Under the pieces are notes generated by a model that saw nothing but the letters and a program-made list of their open reading frames with translations, did no database searches and was not told where the DNA came from. Positions 53,115-60,984 of a stretch of DNA of 64,000 bases are shown piece by piece. This stretch comes from Methanomassiliicoccales archaeon (GTDB lineage: Archaea; Thermoplasmatota; Thermoplasmata; Methanomassiliicoccales; UBA472). Position 1 is the stretch's first letter; every line of letters begins with the position of its first letter. The position numbers and the translations under genes are program-made. The stretch lies in contig DASXVU010000034.1 of the NCBI GenBank assembly GCA_036504055.1, forward strand, positions 1 to 64,000, written 5' to 3'.

Positions 53115-54187
53115 CAGGATTCGCCCCCCATCTTCTGCTTCATGTCCTCAAGTTCGATTCTCATCTCTTCTATTTCAACCCTTTTCAGAAGCATCGCAAA
53201 GAAAAGGAAAGAAAAACCTATCACAGATACCATGACGGTCATTCCTGCCTCTAAGGATAGACTCCCTGTGCTGGACGCGATCACTTCTGGATGGCTAGAC
53301 TGAAGGAGCGGGGCTATGCGGGCGGACAAGAGACTGATCGGAACAGTGAGGAACGCCACTATGCCGTATACCGCGCTGACCCTGGCACGGCGCACCGTTT
53401 CACTGATCGATGGACGCAGTATCAGGTAACCGACGTATGCGACCCACAGTATGAAAGTGGTCACCAGCTTCGTATCCTCCCAGCGCCAATAGACGCCCCA
53501 TTCTTCCTTTGCCCATACCGGCCCGGTGAGCAGGGCCAGGGTGGCGAACACGATACCTATCTCGGCGGCCGCAAAAGCGATCGTGTCCGCCCTCTCGTCC
53601 CTCTTCCATAGATAGACGATGCTGCAAATGAAAGTGATGAAGAAGGCAAGATAGGACACCCAGGCCACTGGCATATGGAAGTAGAATATCTTCTGCGCGA
53701 GCGGGGCGGTAAGGACCTCGGGATTAGCCCCGGCCAACGATGAATCGATGCCGTTCCTGTCGCTGGAGATCGCACCGGATGATGTGACCTTGCCGTCGAC
53801 GGTCAGATTCGTTCCGGCTTGGATGGAGTAGTTTGGATCATAGGGAAGGACAACGAGCACCGGTTGTGCTGTGAAGAACGGATGACCGTAGAAGTATCCG
53901 TCCGCCCGGGCTATCGAACCGCTGGTGTAGTTGCTGCCTTTCCAAAGGAGATAATCGGAGTGGTCGATGAGCAAGAACTCATAGTCCGATCCGCCAGCGT
54001 TCTGTTCGGTGAACATCGCAACACCGGTCACTTTCATTCGGGACCCTTCCACCGACTGCAGCACCTTGTCAGCTGACCTGACCCCGCTGGTCGGAATAGG
54101 GGCGTAGAACATGGCGAGATATACGGTGAGAAGTATCAGAACGGCCGAGATTGCGACCAGCGGAATGAATAGCCTCTTGAAGTTCAT
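53114..54187 (-). CDS. ccmC: Heme exporter/handling protein CcmC with N-terminal extension
   Basis: 357 residues from ATG 54185-54187; an upstream ATG at 54226 exists but is poorer. CcmC is usually about 220-250 residues. The C-terminal part has the CcmC set: AQKIFYFHMPVAWVSYLAFF (outer His), the WWD box WGVYWRWEDTKLVTTFILW, and a second His in LLQSSHPEV. After one membrane helix, residues about 35-150 form an extra outside domain with beta-strand character (MKVTGVAMF, YEFLLIDHSDYLLW), unrecognised but OB-like. One base from ccmB; overlaps ccmD. Confidence 0.88.
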   Translation of the reverse strand: MNFKRLFIPLVAISAVLILLTVYLAMFYAPIPTSGVRSADKVLQSVEGSRMKVTGVAMFTEQNAGGSDYEFLLIDHSDYLLWKGSNYTSGSIARADGYFYGHPFFTAQPVLVVLPYDPNYSIQAGTNLTVDGKVTSSGAISSDRNGIDSSLAGANPEVLTAPLAQKIFYFHMPVAWVSYLAFFITFICSIVYLWKRDERADTIAFAAAEIGIVFATLALLTGPVWAKEEWGVYWRWEDTKLVTTFILWVAYVGYLILRPSISETVRRARVSAVYGIVAFLTVPISLLSARIAPLLQSSHPEVIASSTGSLSLEAGMTVMVSVIGFSFLFFAMLLKRVEIEEMRIELEDMKQKMGGES

Positions 54188-54188
54188 C

Positions 54189-54869
54189 TCATACCTCCAG
54201 AACATAATCGATGAGCAAGTATCCAACCACGGCGAAAAGGACTGCGAATCCTAGTACTGGCTGCAGCTGAGACAGCATCGCCGATGTATCCCCTTTTATG
54301 GCAAATCTGGTGGCCGAGACGGCCGGAAGGATGACGGCGAAGATGACCAACGGTATGGACACGATGGGGAAAAGCGCAGCCCCTGAGCGCGTTGCCGAGA
54401 CGATCGCCGCCACCAGGGTGCCTATAGCCACGATCGCCGCCGTGCCCGCCATCATGACCAGGTATAGATCGACCGCCGCCCCCGAGTAGCCGTAATCGAA
54501 GAATACCGAGAACATGACCAGGGAGAACGAGTTGACCACGGTTACAAGCAAGAAGTTGGTCAGCGCCTTTCCGGCGAACAAAGTCCCCCGGTCCACTGGA
54601 CACAGCATGAGCGCCTCCATCGTACCCCTCTGTCGTTCCTTCTCGAACGTGGCGTATATGCCAGTGACGGCGGCGAACGAGAAGCAGATCCATAGGGAAG
54701 CGGCAGAAAGCTCGGCCATGTCGATGGTGCCGGCCCGCACTGAGTCGGTGAAGGCGAACCGAAAAGCAAGGATGATCAGAAGGGAGAACAGCAACATCAC
54801 TCCCAGCATCTCCTTCGAGCGGAGTTCGACCCGAAGGTCCTTTGCGGTCAGGGCAAGCGTCCCTCTCAT
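54189..54869 (-). CDS. ccmB: ABC permease CcmB
   Basis: 226 residues and six helices. It begins TLALTAKDLRVELRSKEMLGVMLLFSLLII, continues with LSAASLWICFSFAAVTGIYATFEKERQRGTMEALMLCPVDRGTLFAGKAL and has DLYLVMMAGTAAIVAIGTLVAAI, all as in CcmB. With CcmA it forms the transporter that drives release of heme-loaded CcmE from CcmC. Four-base overlap with ccmA. Confidence 0.92.
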   Translation of the reverse strand: MRGTLALTAKDLRVELRSKEMLGVMLLFSLLIILAFRFAFTDSVRAGTIDMAELSAASLWICFSFAAVTGIYATFEKERQRGTMEALMLCPVDRGTLFAGKALTNFLLVTVVNSFSLVMFSVFFDYGYSGAAVDLYLVMMAGTAAIVAIGTLVAAIVSATRSGAALFPIVSIPLVIFAVILPAVSATRFAIKGDTSAMLSQLQPVLGFAVLFAVVGYLLIDYVLEV

Positions 54870-55579
54870 GGCTCCACCGTCCGCAAGGAGCTCTGGTAGG
54901 ACCTACGAAAATCGGGCGCTGCCATCTCTTCCCGGGAGAAGGTCGCCGTGATGACGCCTCCATCGAGCACCGCACCTTGGTCAGCAAAGGATGAGGCCAG
55001 CTCCAGATCGTGGGTCACCAGCAAACCCCCGCCGCAATCGTTCTTTTCCCTTTGTAGGATGGCGGAAAGAAGATCTATGCTCTTCAGGTCTAGACCGGAG
55101 AATGGTTCGTCAAGCAGTAGCAATCGGGGCGAGGTTATGAGCGCCCTGGCTATGGACAGGCGCCTGCTCATCCCCATCGAAAGGGTCGCGCTGATATCGT
55201 TCTTCCTCAGGCCAAGGCCCAGATCCTCCAGGAGAGCCTCCGCTCGGGGCATGAACTGTGATGATGGTCGGCCTGCCATCGAATGGAAGAAACGTAGATT
55301 CTCTATGACGGTGAGCTCGTCGTATATCAACGGAGCATGCATCACCGCCCCGATGGCTCGCCGGGCCTCCACCGGATCCGCCCTGATGTCGATACTGTCG
55401 ATCAGGACCTGCCCCTTGTCAGCTGACGATAAGGTGGCTATGATCCTGAGTAGCGTGGTCTTTCCAGCCCCGTTCGGCCCCAGGATCGCCATCATTTTCC
55501 CGCTCTCAAGGGAAAGACTGACGCCTTTCAGGACTTCTTTCCTGCCATAGGACTTCCATAGGTCCTTCACCTGCAACAT
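54866..55579 (-). CDS. ccmA: ATPase subunit CcmA
   Basis: 237 residues. Walker A GPNGAGKTTLLRII, signature SMGMSRRLSIARAL (LSGGQ relaxed to LSMGMSRR), Walker B LLLLDEPFSGLD and switch His LLVTHDLELASSF. The short, CcmA-like C-terminus and the immediate ccmBCDE neighbours fix the identity. It is the first gene of the run. A TATA-like element (TATATGATA region near 55637-55647) lies about 65 bases upstream. Confidence 0.92.
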   Translation of the reverse strand: MLQVKDLWKSYGRKEVLKGVSLSLESGKMMAILGPNGAGKTTLLRIIATLSSADKGQVLIDSIDIRADPVEARRAIGAVMHAPLIYDELTVIENLRFFHSMAGRPSSQFMPRAEALLEDLGLGLRKNDISATLSMGMSRRLSIARALITSPRLLLLDEPFSGLDLKSIDLLSAILQREKNDCGGGLLVTHDLELASSFADQGAVLDGGVITATFSREEMAAPDFRRSYQSSLRTVEP

Positions 55580-55895
55580 GTATGGCCTTTTCTCCTCAGA
55601 AGGTTCGTATTACAGCTATTCAGTTATCAAATCTTTCCTGGTATATGATATGGACAGGGGCGTGCATCGATGATCACGATGTGAAGGTCGGCTCGATCGA
55701 TCCCCTTTTGGCAGGCATATCTCGATGTGCAGTATGATCGACATACACAGAATGTAGCACATCACTGACTACAATATTACAGCCTGAAACCGAGCATCCA
55801 CACACCATCCTGCGACCGGATGTATCGCCATCCGAGGCAAAGACATTTTAAAGATGAGGCTCGAATGGTAATCAGCGACCAGAGGCTGAACCCCG
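55580..55895. promoter_or_regulatory. Divergent 316-base control region between ccmA and the surface-protein cluster
   Basis: No convincing gene. The minus strand has a TATA-like run (55637-55647) suited to ccmA. The plus strand has TTTTAAAG (55847-55854), about 45 bases before the first surface protein gene. A partial inverted repeat CATCG-n7-CGATG lies at 55666-55682. The two gene sets probably share this region, which would allow joint regulation of heme maturation and its putative substrates. Confidence 0.5.
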
Positions 55896-56564
55896 ATGAA
55901 AAGGAAGGTCGCGATATCGTTGATTACCATTTTTGCCGTTCTAGCGACGATGATGACCGTTGCCGCATTCCCGGAGACCGGTGTGCCGAACTCCAACAGG
56001 GGTGCCGATTGCGGTTTCCAGCCCGGATGCCATCAACCTGACAACTCGTTAACCATGGCCATGCAGGCCTCATCGACCTCATTGACCGCCAACCAGACCG
56101 TCTCTGTATGGGTCAACGTCACCCGGAACGGGGCCGGTGGAGAGGGAGGCAATGAGGAGACCAGCCCCCTGGCGGTCATCTTGTTATCAGGGACGACCAC
56201 CGGGAATGGAACAGACCCCCTCTCGGCAGGATGGTCCATTGTCAGCGATCCTGACGGTACAGGGTTCAACGAGAACCAGCGGAATGCAGGTACCGGACCG
56301 ACCCCCTACCACTGGGTGCTGAAGGCTCCCTCGACGGCGGGTAGCTACAAGCTCGTAGCTCAGGCCTTCCACGACGGGCCGAGCTTTACGACCTATTCTC
56401 TGGGAATTGCATTCACTGTCTCTGCGTCGACAACTCCATCGAATGGTGGATCGACCACGCAGTCCTCCACCCCCATAAGTCCGGGGATCTTTGCCATTGT
56501 GGCAACGGTCGTGATCATGTTGGCAATCATCGTGAGCTGGCTTTCTGTGAGACGGAAAAAGTGA
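55896..56564 (+). CDS. Exported surface protein with C-x5-C-H motif (Reeler/choice-of-anchor-like)
   Basis: 222 residues. Signal helix at 5-24, then a beta-rich domain (about 25-185), a Ser/Thr/Gly-rich stalk, and a membrane anchor (about 194-217) ending RRKK. Residues 39-46 read C-G-F-Q-P-G-C-H, the only CxxCH-type motif in an exported protein here; five residues separate the cysteines instead of two. The overall pattern (small Gly/Asn-rich start, cysteine-histidine motif, then VSVWVNVT, YHWVLKAPSTAGSYKL) resembles 'Reeler/choice-of-anchor V' domains, which often carry CxxCH. It is the first gene after the ccm promoter, so a cytochrome c role is plausible but unproven. Confidence 0.7.
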   Translation: MKRKVAISLITIFAVLATMMTVAAFPETGVPNSNRGADCGFQPGCHQPDNSLTMAMQASSTSLTANQTVSVWVNVTRNGAGGEGGNEETSPLAVILLSGTTTGNGTDPLSAGWSIVSDPDGTGFNENQRNAGTGPTPYHWVLKAPSTAGSYKLVAQAFHDGPSFTTYSLGIAFTVSASTTPSNGGSTTQSSTPISPGIFAIVATVVIMLAIIVSWLSVRRKK

Positions 56565-56581
56565 GAGAAAAGGTGCATTCA

Positions 56582-58603
56582 ATGAAAGGAACGAAACCGC
56601 TGGTAGTGCTTCTGGTCATACTTGTAGCTGCCATCATGGTAACGAGCCCGATCCTGGCGAGGAATGGAGGAGTGGGCAATGCTGACCAGCAGATAGGTTG
56701 CGCAGGCACCAGCAAGCACAGCACTTCAACTGCTGCGACCGTCACCATGGAAGGGAGTCCGATGAACCCGCAAGCCGGTCAGCTGGTCACGGTTTGGGTG
56801 AACGTGACCGGTGGAACGGTCGGCAGATTTGTGGGGGTGATATTGTCATCCTCCCTAGCGACCACGGCCGGAAGTCCATCGGTCGATGGATGGACCAACA
56901 TCAATGATCCTTTGGGGACGGCCTTCAACTATAACGAAAGGGTAATAACGACCACTGTCAACTCCTTCATATGGACCCTCAACGCCCCGGCCAGCGGAAC
57001 CCATGTCCTGTATGCCAAAGCGTTCTATCCTGGCCCATCTTCCACCACCTTTACCCAAGGATTGTCTTTCACGATAGGCACTGGAACCCCTCCCTCGGTA
57101 GTGATCAACGCACCCGCCGCTTCATCTACTCAATCGGGCATAGCGATGTCAGTATCTGCAACCGTGACGCCTGGCTCGGCGACACCATCCATTTCCCTGA
57201 CAATAGACGGAGTGGCGGTTGGATCACCACAGACGGTTTCCACCCCCTCATGGATGGTGGATACCACGTTGTACACCAACGCATCCCATACTCTCATCGT
57301 TACTGCCACATCGACGGCTGGAACGGGCCAAGCCTCCGTCCCCGTGACCTTCGCCAACCCCGGGCCGACCGTTGTCATCGACGGTCCCGCCACGGGATCG
57401 ACGGTATCGGGCATCACGCCCGTTGCCCTGACCGTTACACCGCTTGCCTCTTCAGCAATCGGATCGGTCACGCTGACGTTGGATTCGGGCAGCCCGATAA
57501 CCGTCCCGGCCCCCTATAATAGCTATCAACTTGATACGACTGGACTCACAAATGGTGCGCACACCATGGTTGTCAGAGCGACAGACAACCTTGGCCGCAT
57601 TGGAATAGCAGTCACATCATTCACTGTGGTCAATCAAGGTCCATCGGTCTCGATCGCACAACCGACAGATGGAAGCACGATCTCCGGGAACGTGACCGTA
57701 AACTCCACGGTGGCCCTCGGCCCTACGTCATCGCCAATAACCCAAGTGGTTTTCAGCGTGGACGGGGCATCGGTTCAGACGAAGACCGCCACTCCCTATA
57801 ACTTCACCTTTGACACGAATGCCTTCGCCAATGGAGTGCATTCGCTGACTATCCGGGCTACGGACGCCAACTTGAACAACGGTTCACACACCATCAGTGT
57901 GAGGATCGCAAACGGGGTCGTGATCACAACCCCACCATCGGTCATCATATCATATCCGATTAATGGGCAGGTCCTGGCCGGAACGATCTCGGTGAATACC
58001 ACCGTGACACCGGGAACCAACGCCGTGAATTTCGTGACCATGTCGGTGGACGGAACGATCGTGGCCAACAAATCCGCTGGGCCCTTCAATTTCAACCTTG
58101 ATACATCTAGCTACGTTAATGGAAGTAATGTGATCAATGTCACCGCCTATGATACGATGGACCTGTTGGGATTCCAGACGGTGTCGGCCACGTTCGGCAA
58201 CGCGACGGTCACGGCCCCGACGATGGGGCCTTTGGATATCGTGACACAGACGGGAACGACCCAGGTGACGGTGCCCATCACTGGACCGGTCTCATACGTG
58301 ACCCTCTCGGTCGATGGTTCGGTGATCGATAACATAACGATCGCACCCTACTCGTTCACTGTCGATACAACAAGACTCAGTAATGGGCAGCACAGTGTCA
58401 ATGTGACCGCAGTCAACGCCGGCGGAAGCAGTTACAAAGAGGCAACCATAACCGTCAGCAACGGCGTCCCGCAACCCACGACCGATCTGTCTCGGTGGGA
58501 AGCCACTATCATCGGCGGAAGTCTGCTTCTGATCGGAGGAGTAGCCTTCCTGGTAGCCTCGGTGCTGATGCTCCGCCGGTCGAAGATGAGGAGGATGCGG
58601 TAA
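56582..58603 (+). CDS. Large surface protein: Reeler-like domain with C-x4-K-H plus about five Ig-like repeats
   Basis: 673 residues from ATG 56582, preceded by GAGAAAAGGTG; GTG 56561 is an alternative. Signal helix about 7-26; a domain homologous to the preceding gene, with C40-A-G-T-S-K-H46 in place of a CxxCH motif; then about five repeats of roughly 90 residues, each with GSTxSG, TLSVDG or similar, and 'DTT...NG.H.L.V.A'. These are bacterial Ig-like (Big_9-type) domains. A C-terminal helix (about 646-666) and the tail RRSKMRRMR anchor it. The repeats hold the N-terminal domain away from the membrane. The next gene starts immediately after the stop. Confidence 0.75.
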   Translation: MKGTKPLVVLLVILVAAIMVTSPILARNGGVGNADQQIGCAGTSKHSTSTAATVTMEGSPMNPQAGQLVTVWVNVTGGTVGRFVGVILSSSLATTAGSPSVDGWTNINDPLGTAFNYNERVITTTVNSFIWTLNAPASGTHVLYAKAFYPGPSSTTFTQGLSFTIGTGTPPSVVINAPAASSTQSGIAMSVSATVTPGSATPSISLTIDGVAVGSPQTVSTPSWMVDTTLYTNASHTLIVTATSTAGTGQASVPVTFANPGPTVVIDGPATGSTVSGITPVALTVTPLASSAIGSVTLTLDSGSPITVPAPYNSYQLDTTGLTNGAHTMVVRATDNLGRIGIAVTSFTVVNQGPSVSIAQPTDGSTISGNVTVNSTVALGPTSSPITQVVFSVDGASVQTKTATPYNFTFDTNAFANGVHSLTIRATDANLNNGSHTISVRIANGVVITTPPSVIISYPINGQVLAGTISVNTTVTPGTNAVNFVTMSVDGTIVANKSAGPFNFNLDTSSYVNGSNVINVTAYDTMDLLGFQTVSATFGNATVTAPTMGPLDIVTQTGTTQVTVPITGPVSYVTLSVDGSVIDNITIAPYSFTVDTTRLSNGQHSVNVTAVNAGGSSYKEATITVSNGVPQPTTDLSRWEATIIGGSLLLIGGVAFLVASVLMLRRSKMRRMR

Positions 58604-59302
58604 ATGGTGGCCATGTCGGCAATCCATGCCTTGACCGCTGAACTGCATTCGGGGTTCCTTACCCTGGCCTTCGCGGGCATATTCCTGACATTCCTGTGCC
58701 AACTGGCTATCTCCTGGGAGAAGAGGATGCCGGGCACATTGGTCCGCTGGGCCCGTTCCATAAGAGGATATGCGGAAGCGGCCGGGATAGTAGGAGCGTT
58801 CCTTGGGTTCATAGTCCTGTTCGCCTCAGGCTACACGGGATATAGCAGCCAAGATGCCAGCACCTTGCTGCAGGACCCGATCATCCGGAACAAGGTCATG
58901 TTCACGATCTTCGCCACCATCCTGTGGGGGGCGGTGATAGTGGTCAGGCTGACCTTCAAACGGAAGCTCTGGACCTCGTTCGAGATGTCCGGACTGTACA
59001 CGTTGCTGACGCTCGGAGCGTATGGGCTGACGGTCCTGGTAGGCTCCATGGGAGGGCACATCACAAAGGGGGAAAGCTCGATCGAGCCTATCCTGAGAAC
59101 GGTCGGTTTCGACTATACGAAGCCCGTCGAGTTCGATGCCGCTCTGATGACCATCGTAGCGCTCCTTGGCATCGGTGCACTGATCATGGCATTGGTCCAG
59201 ATCAGATTGAACAATCTCTGGCGCCTCAGACCAGGGGCGAATGACGGCAACCTGCCTACATGGAGCGAGCCCAGGATGATCGAGAGGGAGGAAAACGAAT
59301 GA
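58604..59302 (+). CDS. Integral membrane protein with conserved histidines, partner of the surface protein
   Basis: 232 residues and about five helices (about 13-35, 55-78, 99-118, 129-151, 180-203). Conserved with its paralogue at 60275: His7 (AIHAL), His15 (AELHSGF), and the His in GSMGGHITKGES, plus GYAEAAGI and GYTGYSS. The His placement resembles the DUF2231-type or b-type cytochrome membrane proteins, so heme binding is possible. The gene begins directly after the upstream surface-protein gene (stop 58603, start 58604), so they are one unit. Confidence 0.65.
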   Translation: MVAMSAIHALTAELHSGFLTLAFAGIFLTFLCQLAISWEKRMPGTLVRWARSIRGYAEAAGIVGAFLGFIVLFASGYTGYSSQDASTLLQDPIIRNKVMFTIFATILWGAVIVVRLTFKRKLWTSFEMSGLYTLLTLGAYGLTVLVGSMGGHITKGESSIEPILRTVGFDYTKPVEFDAALMTIVALLGIGALIMALVQIRLNNLWRLRPGANDGNLPTWSEPRMIEREENE

Positions 59303-59345
59303 CCGTTCCATCGCGTGATCAAGCAACCACGACGGGGTGCCTTGA

Positions 59346-60275
59346 ATGAAAAGACCTGAATTGATTGGGCTGCTGTTGGTAGCTGTAGTGGCTGCCATTC
59401 TGATCGCCCCGGTGTTGGCGTTCAACGGCGGAGCAGGTTCAGGAAACCAAGAGATCGGCTGTGCTGGAACCAGTAAACACAGCGGAGGTTCAGCAACGAT
59501 CGTGATGGGGGGCAGCCCGATGAACCCGGCAGCAGGCCAACAGGTCAGTGTCTGGGTGAATGTGACGGGTGGCGCCACCGTGGGCCGGCTCTATGGAGTC
59601 ATGATAGTCTCCGCCCTAACTGCTCCCTCCCTGCCCATAAATGATGGCTGGACCGTCGTTACGGACCCTTCGACGACGGCCAACAATTATGTTGAGAAGA
59701 CCGTCGTGGCTGGTACCAATTCGTTCAAGTGGACCCTCACCGCGCCGGGGAGCGGAAGCCATACGCTGTATTCGAAGGCGTTCTATGCTCAGGGAGGGAA
59801 TGCTGCGACCATATACACCCAGGGACTCATCTTCAACGTAGGGGGAACGGGTGGAGGGGTAACCCCGAGCAATACCTCGGTGACGATCAGCTCGCCAACA
59901 GCTGGCTCTTCAGTTACCGGATCGGTGAACATCAGCGCCAACCTGGTAAACCCGGCGGGTATCTCGTATGCAGTCCTTCGCATCGATGGTGCTGTGGTTT
60001 CGAACCTCACAGCAGCCACCTATATGTGGACCTGGAACACGACGCAATACGCTGATGGGATCCACACAATCAACATCACTGCAGCCGGTAAGGACGGTAC
60101 ATTCGGATACGCTCAGAGTACGGTAACGGTGTCGAACGCCGCGGTCCAGATATTAGACCAGAACGCATGGCAATGGACCGCCATCGCTCTTATGATGTCG
60201 TCGATCGCGGTGATATCTGTGATCACGGTCTTGATCCTAATAATGAAGAAGCGCAGGATGGGAGGCGGCGACTGA
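59346..60275 (+). CDS. Second surface protein: Reeler-like domain with C-x4-K-H and one Ig-like repeat
   Basis: 309 residues. Signal helix about 6-25, then the same N-terminal domain as the previous surface proteins, with FNGGAGSGNQEIGC39AGTSKH45; next comes one Ig-like repeat (VTISSPTAGSSVTGSVNISANL, YMWTWNTTQYADGIHTINITAAG); the anchor is about 277-300 with KKRRMGGGD. Compared with the previous surface protein, four repeats are missing, so the proteins differ mainly in stalk length. Its stop overlaps the start of the paired membrane protein (TGATG). Confidence 0.75.
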   Translation: MKRPELIGLLLVAVVAAILIAPVLAFNGGAGSGNQEIGCAGTSKHSGGSATIVMGGSPMNPAAGQQVSVWVNVTGGATVGRLYGVMIVSALTAPSLPINDGWTVVTDPSTTANNYVEKTVVAGTNSFKWTLTAPGSGSHTLYSKAFYAQGGNAATIYTQGLIFNVGGTGGGVTPSNTSVTISSPTAGSSVTGSVNISANLVNPAGISYAVLRIDGAVVSNLTAATYMWTWNTTQYADGIHTINITAAGKDGTFGYAQSTVTVSNAAVQILDQNAWQWTAIALMMSSIAVISVITVLILIMKKRRMGGGD

Positions 60276-60955
60276 TGGTAGCCATGTCAGCATTGCACTC
60301 ACTGACCGCCGAACTTCATACCGGATTCCTCACCCTGGCGATGATCGGGATAGCGGTCACGTTCCTATGCCAGCTGGTCATCCGTTTTGGCCGCGGTGGG
60401 ATGTTTTCCAGATGGTCGACCAGATTGCGCGGTTACACCGAGGCCGCGGGGATAATGGGGGCCTTCTTCGGTGTCTTCGCTCTGCTGCTTTCGGCCTACA
60501 CCGGGATCAATTCGCGCTCATCGTTCGATGCCCTATACAGCGATCCGATCACCGCCAACAAGATCCTGCTGACCATCGTGGTGACGGCCATCTGGTCGAT
60601 GGTCGTTATCATCCGGTTGCGCGTAGGCAAACGGCTGTGGACCTCTGGGGGCTTCGCACTGTTCTACACCGCGACAGCAGCAGTTGGTTTCGCAATCACC
60701 GCATTGATAGGTTCGATGGGGGCTCACCTGACCCAGGGTGAGAGCACGATCGACCCGCTGTTGAACTCGGTCGGTATCGACTACATCAAGTTCTTCCTTA
60801 TGGACGCGAATCTGGCCATGATAATCTCGATCATCAGCTTGGCGGTTATCGTGATCTGCATCTTCTTATCGGCAAGGATGAGATTGCTGACGGTCCGGAT
60901 AGCCAAGAAGGACGCCAAGTGGACCCTGCCAAGGATCGAAGAGCCGAAGCGGTGA
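60275..60955 (+). CDS. Integral membrane protein with conserved histidines (paralogue of 58604)
   Basis: 226 residues. It matches the earlier membrane protein throughout: MVAMSALHSLTAELHTGFLTLA, RLRGYTEAAGIMGAFFG, and GSMGAHLTQGESTIDPLL. The three His residues are kept, and five helices are predicted. The start ATG at 60275-60277 overlaps the previous stop by one base. Together with the gene before it, this unit is a direct copy of the 56582-59302 pair, so a two-gene module has been duplicated. Function is unknown; heme or quinone interaction is a reasonable guess from the histidines. Confidence 0.65.
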   Translation: MVAMSALHSLTAELHTGFLTLAMIGIAVTFLCQLVIRFGRGGMFSRWSTRLRGYTEAAGIMGAFFGVFALLLSAYTGINSRSSFDALYSDPITANKILLTIVVTAIWSMVVIIRLRVGKRLWTSGGFALFYTATAAVGFAITALIGSMGAHLTQGESTIDPLLNSVGIDYIKFFLMDANLAMIISIISLAVIVICIFLSARMRLLTVRIAKKDAKWTLPRIEEPKR

Positions 60956-60984
60956 TCAAACACTTTCCTTTCCTCAATTTTACA

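Noticed and set aside
56582-60275. Lipoprotein signal at I-G-C in the two paired surface proteins
   Set aside because: The Cys lies about 14 residues after the end of the hydrophobic signal segment, separated by a Gly/Asn-rich polar stretch, so it is not a lipobox.
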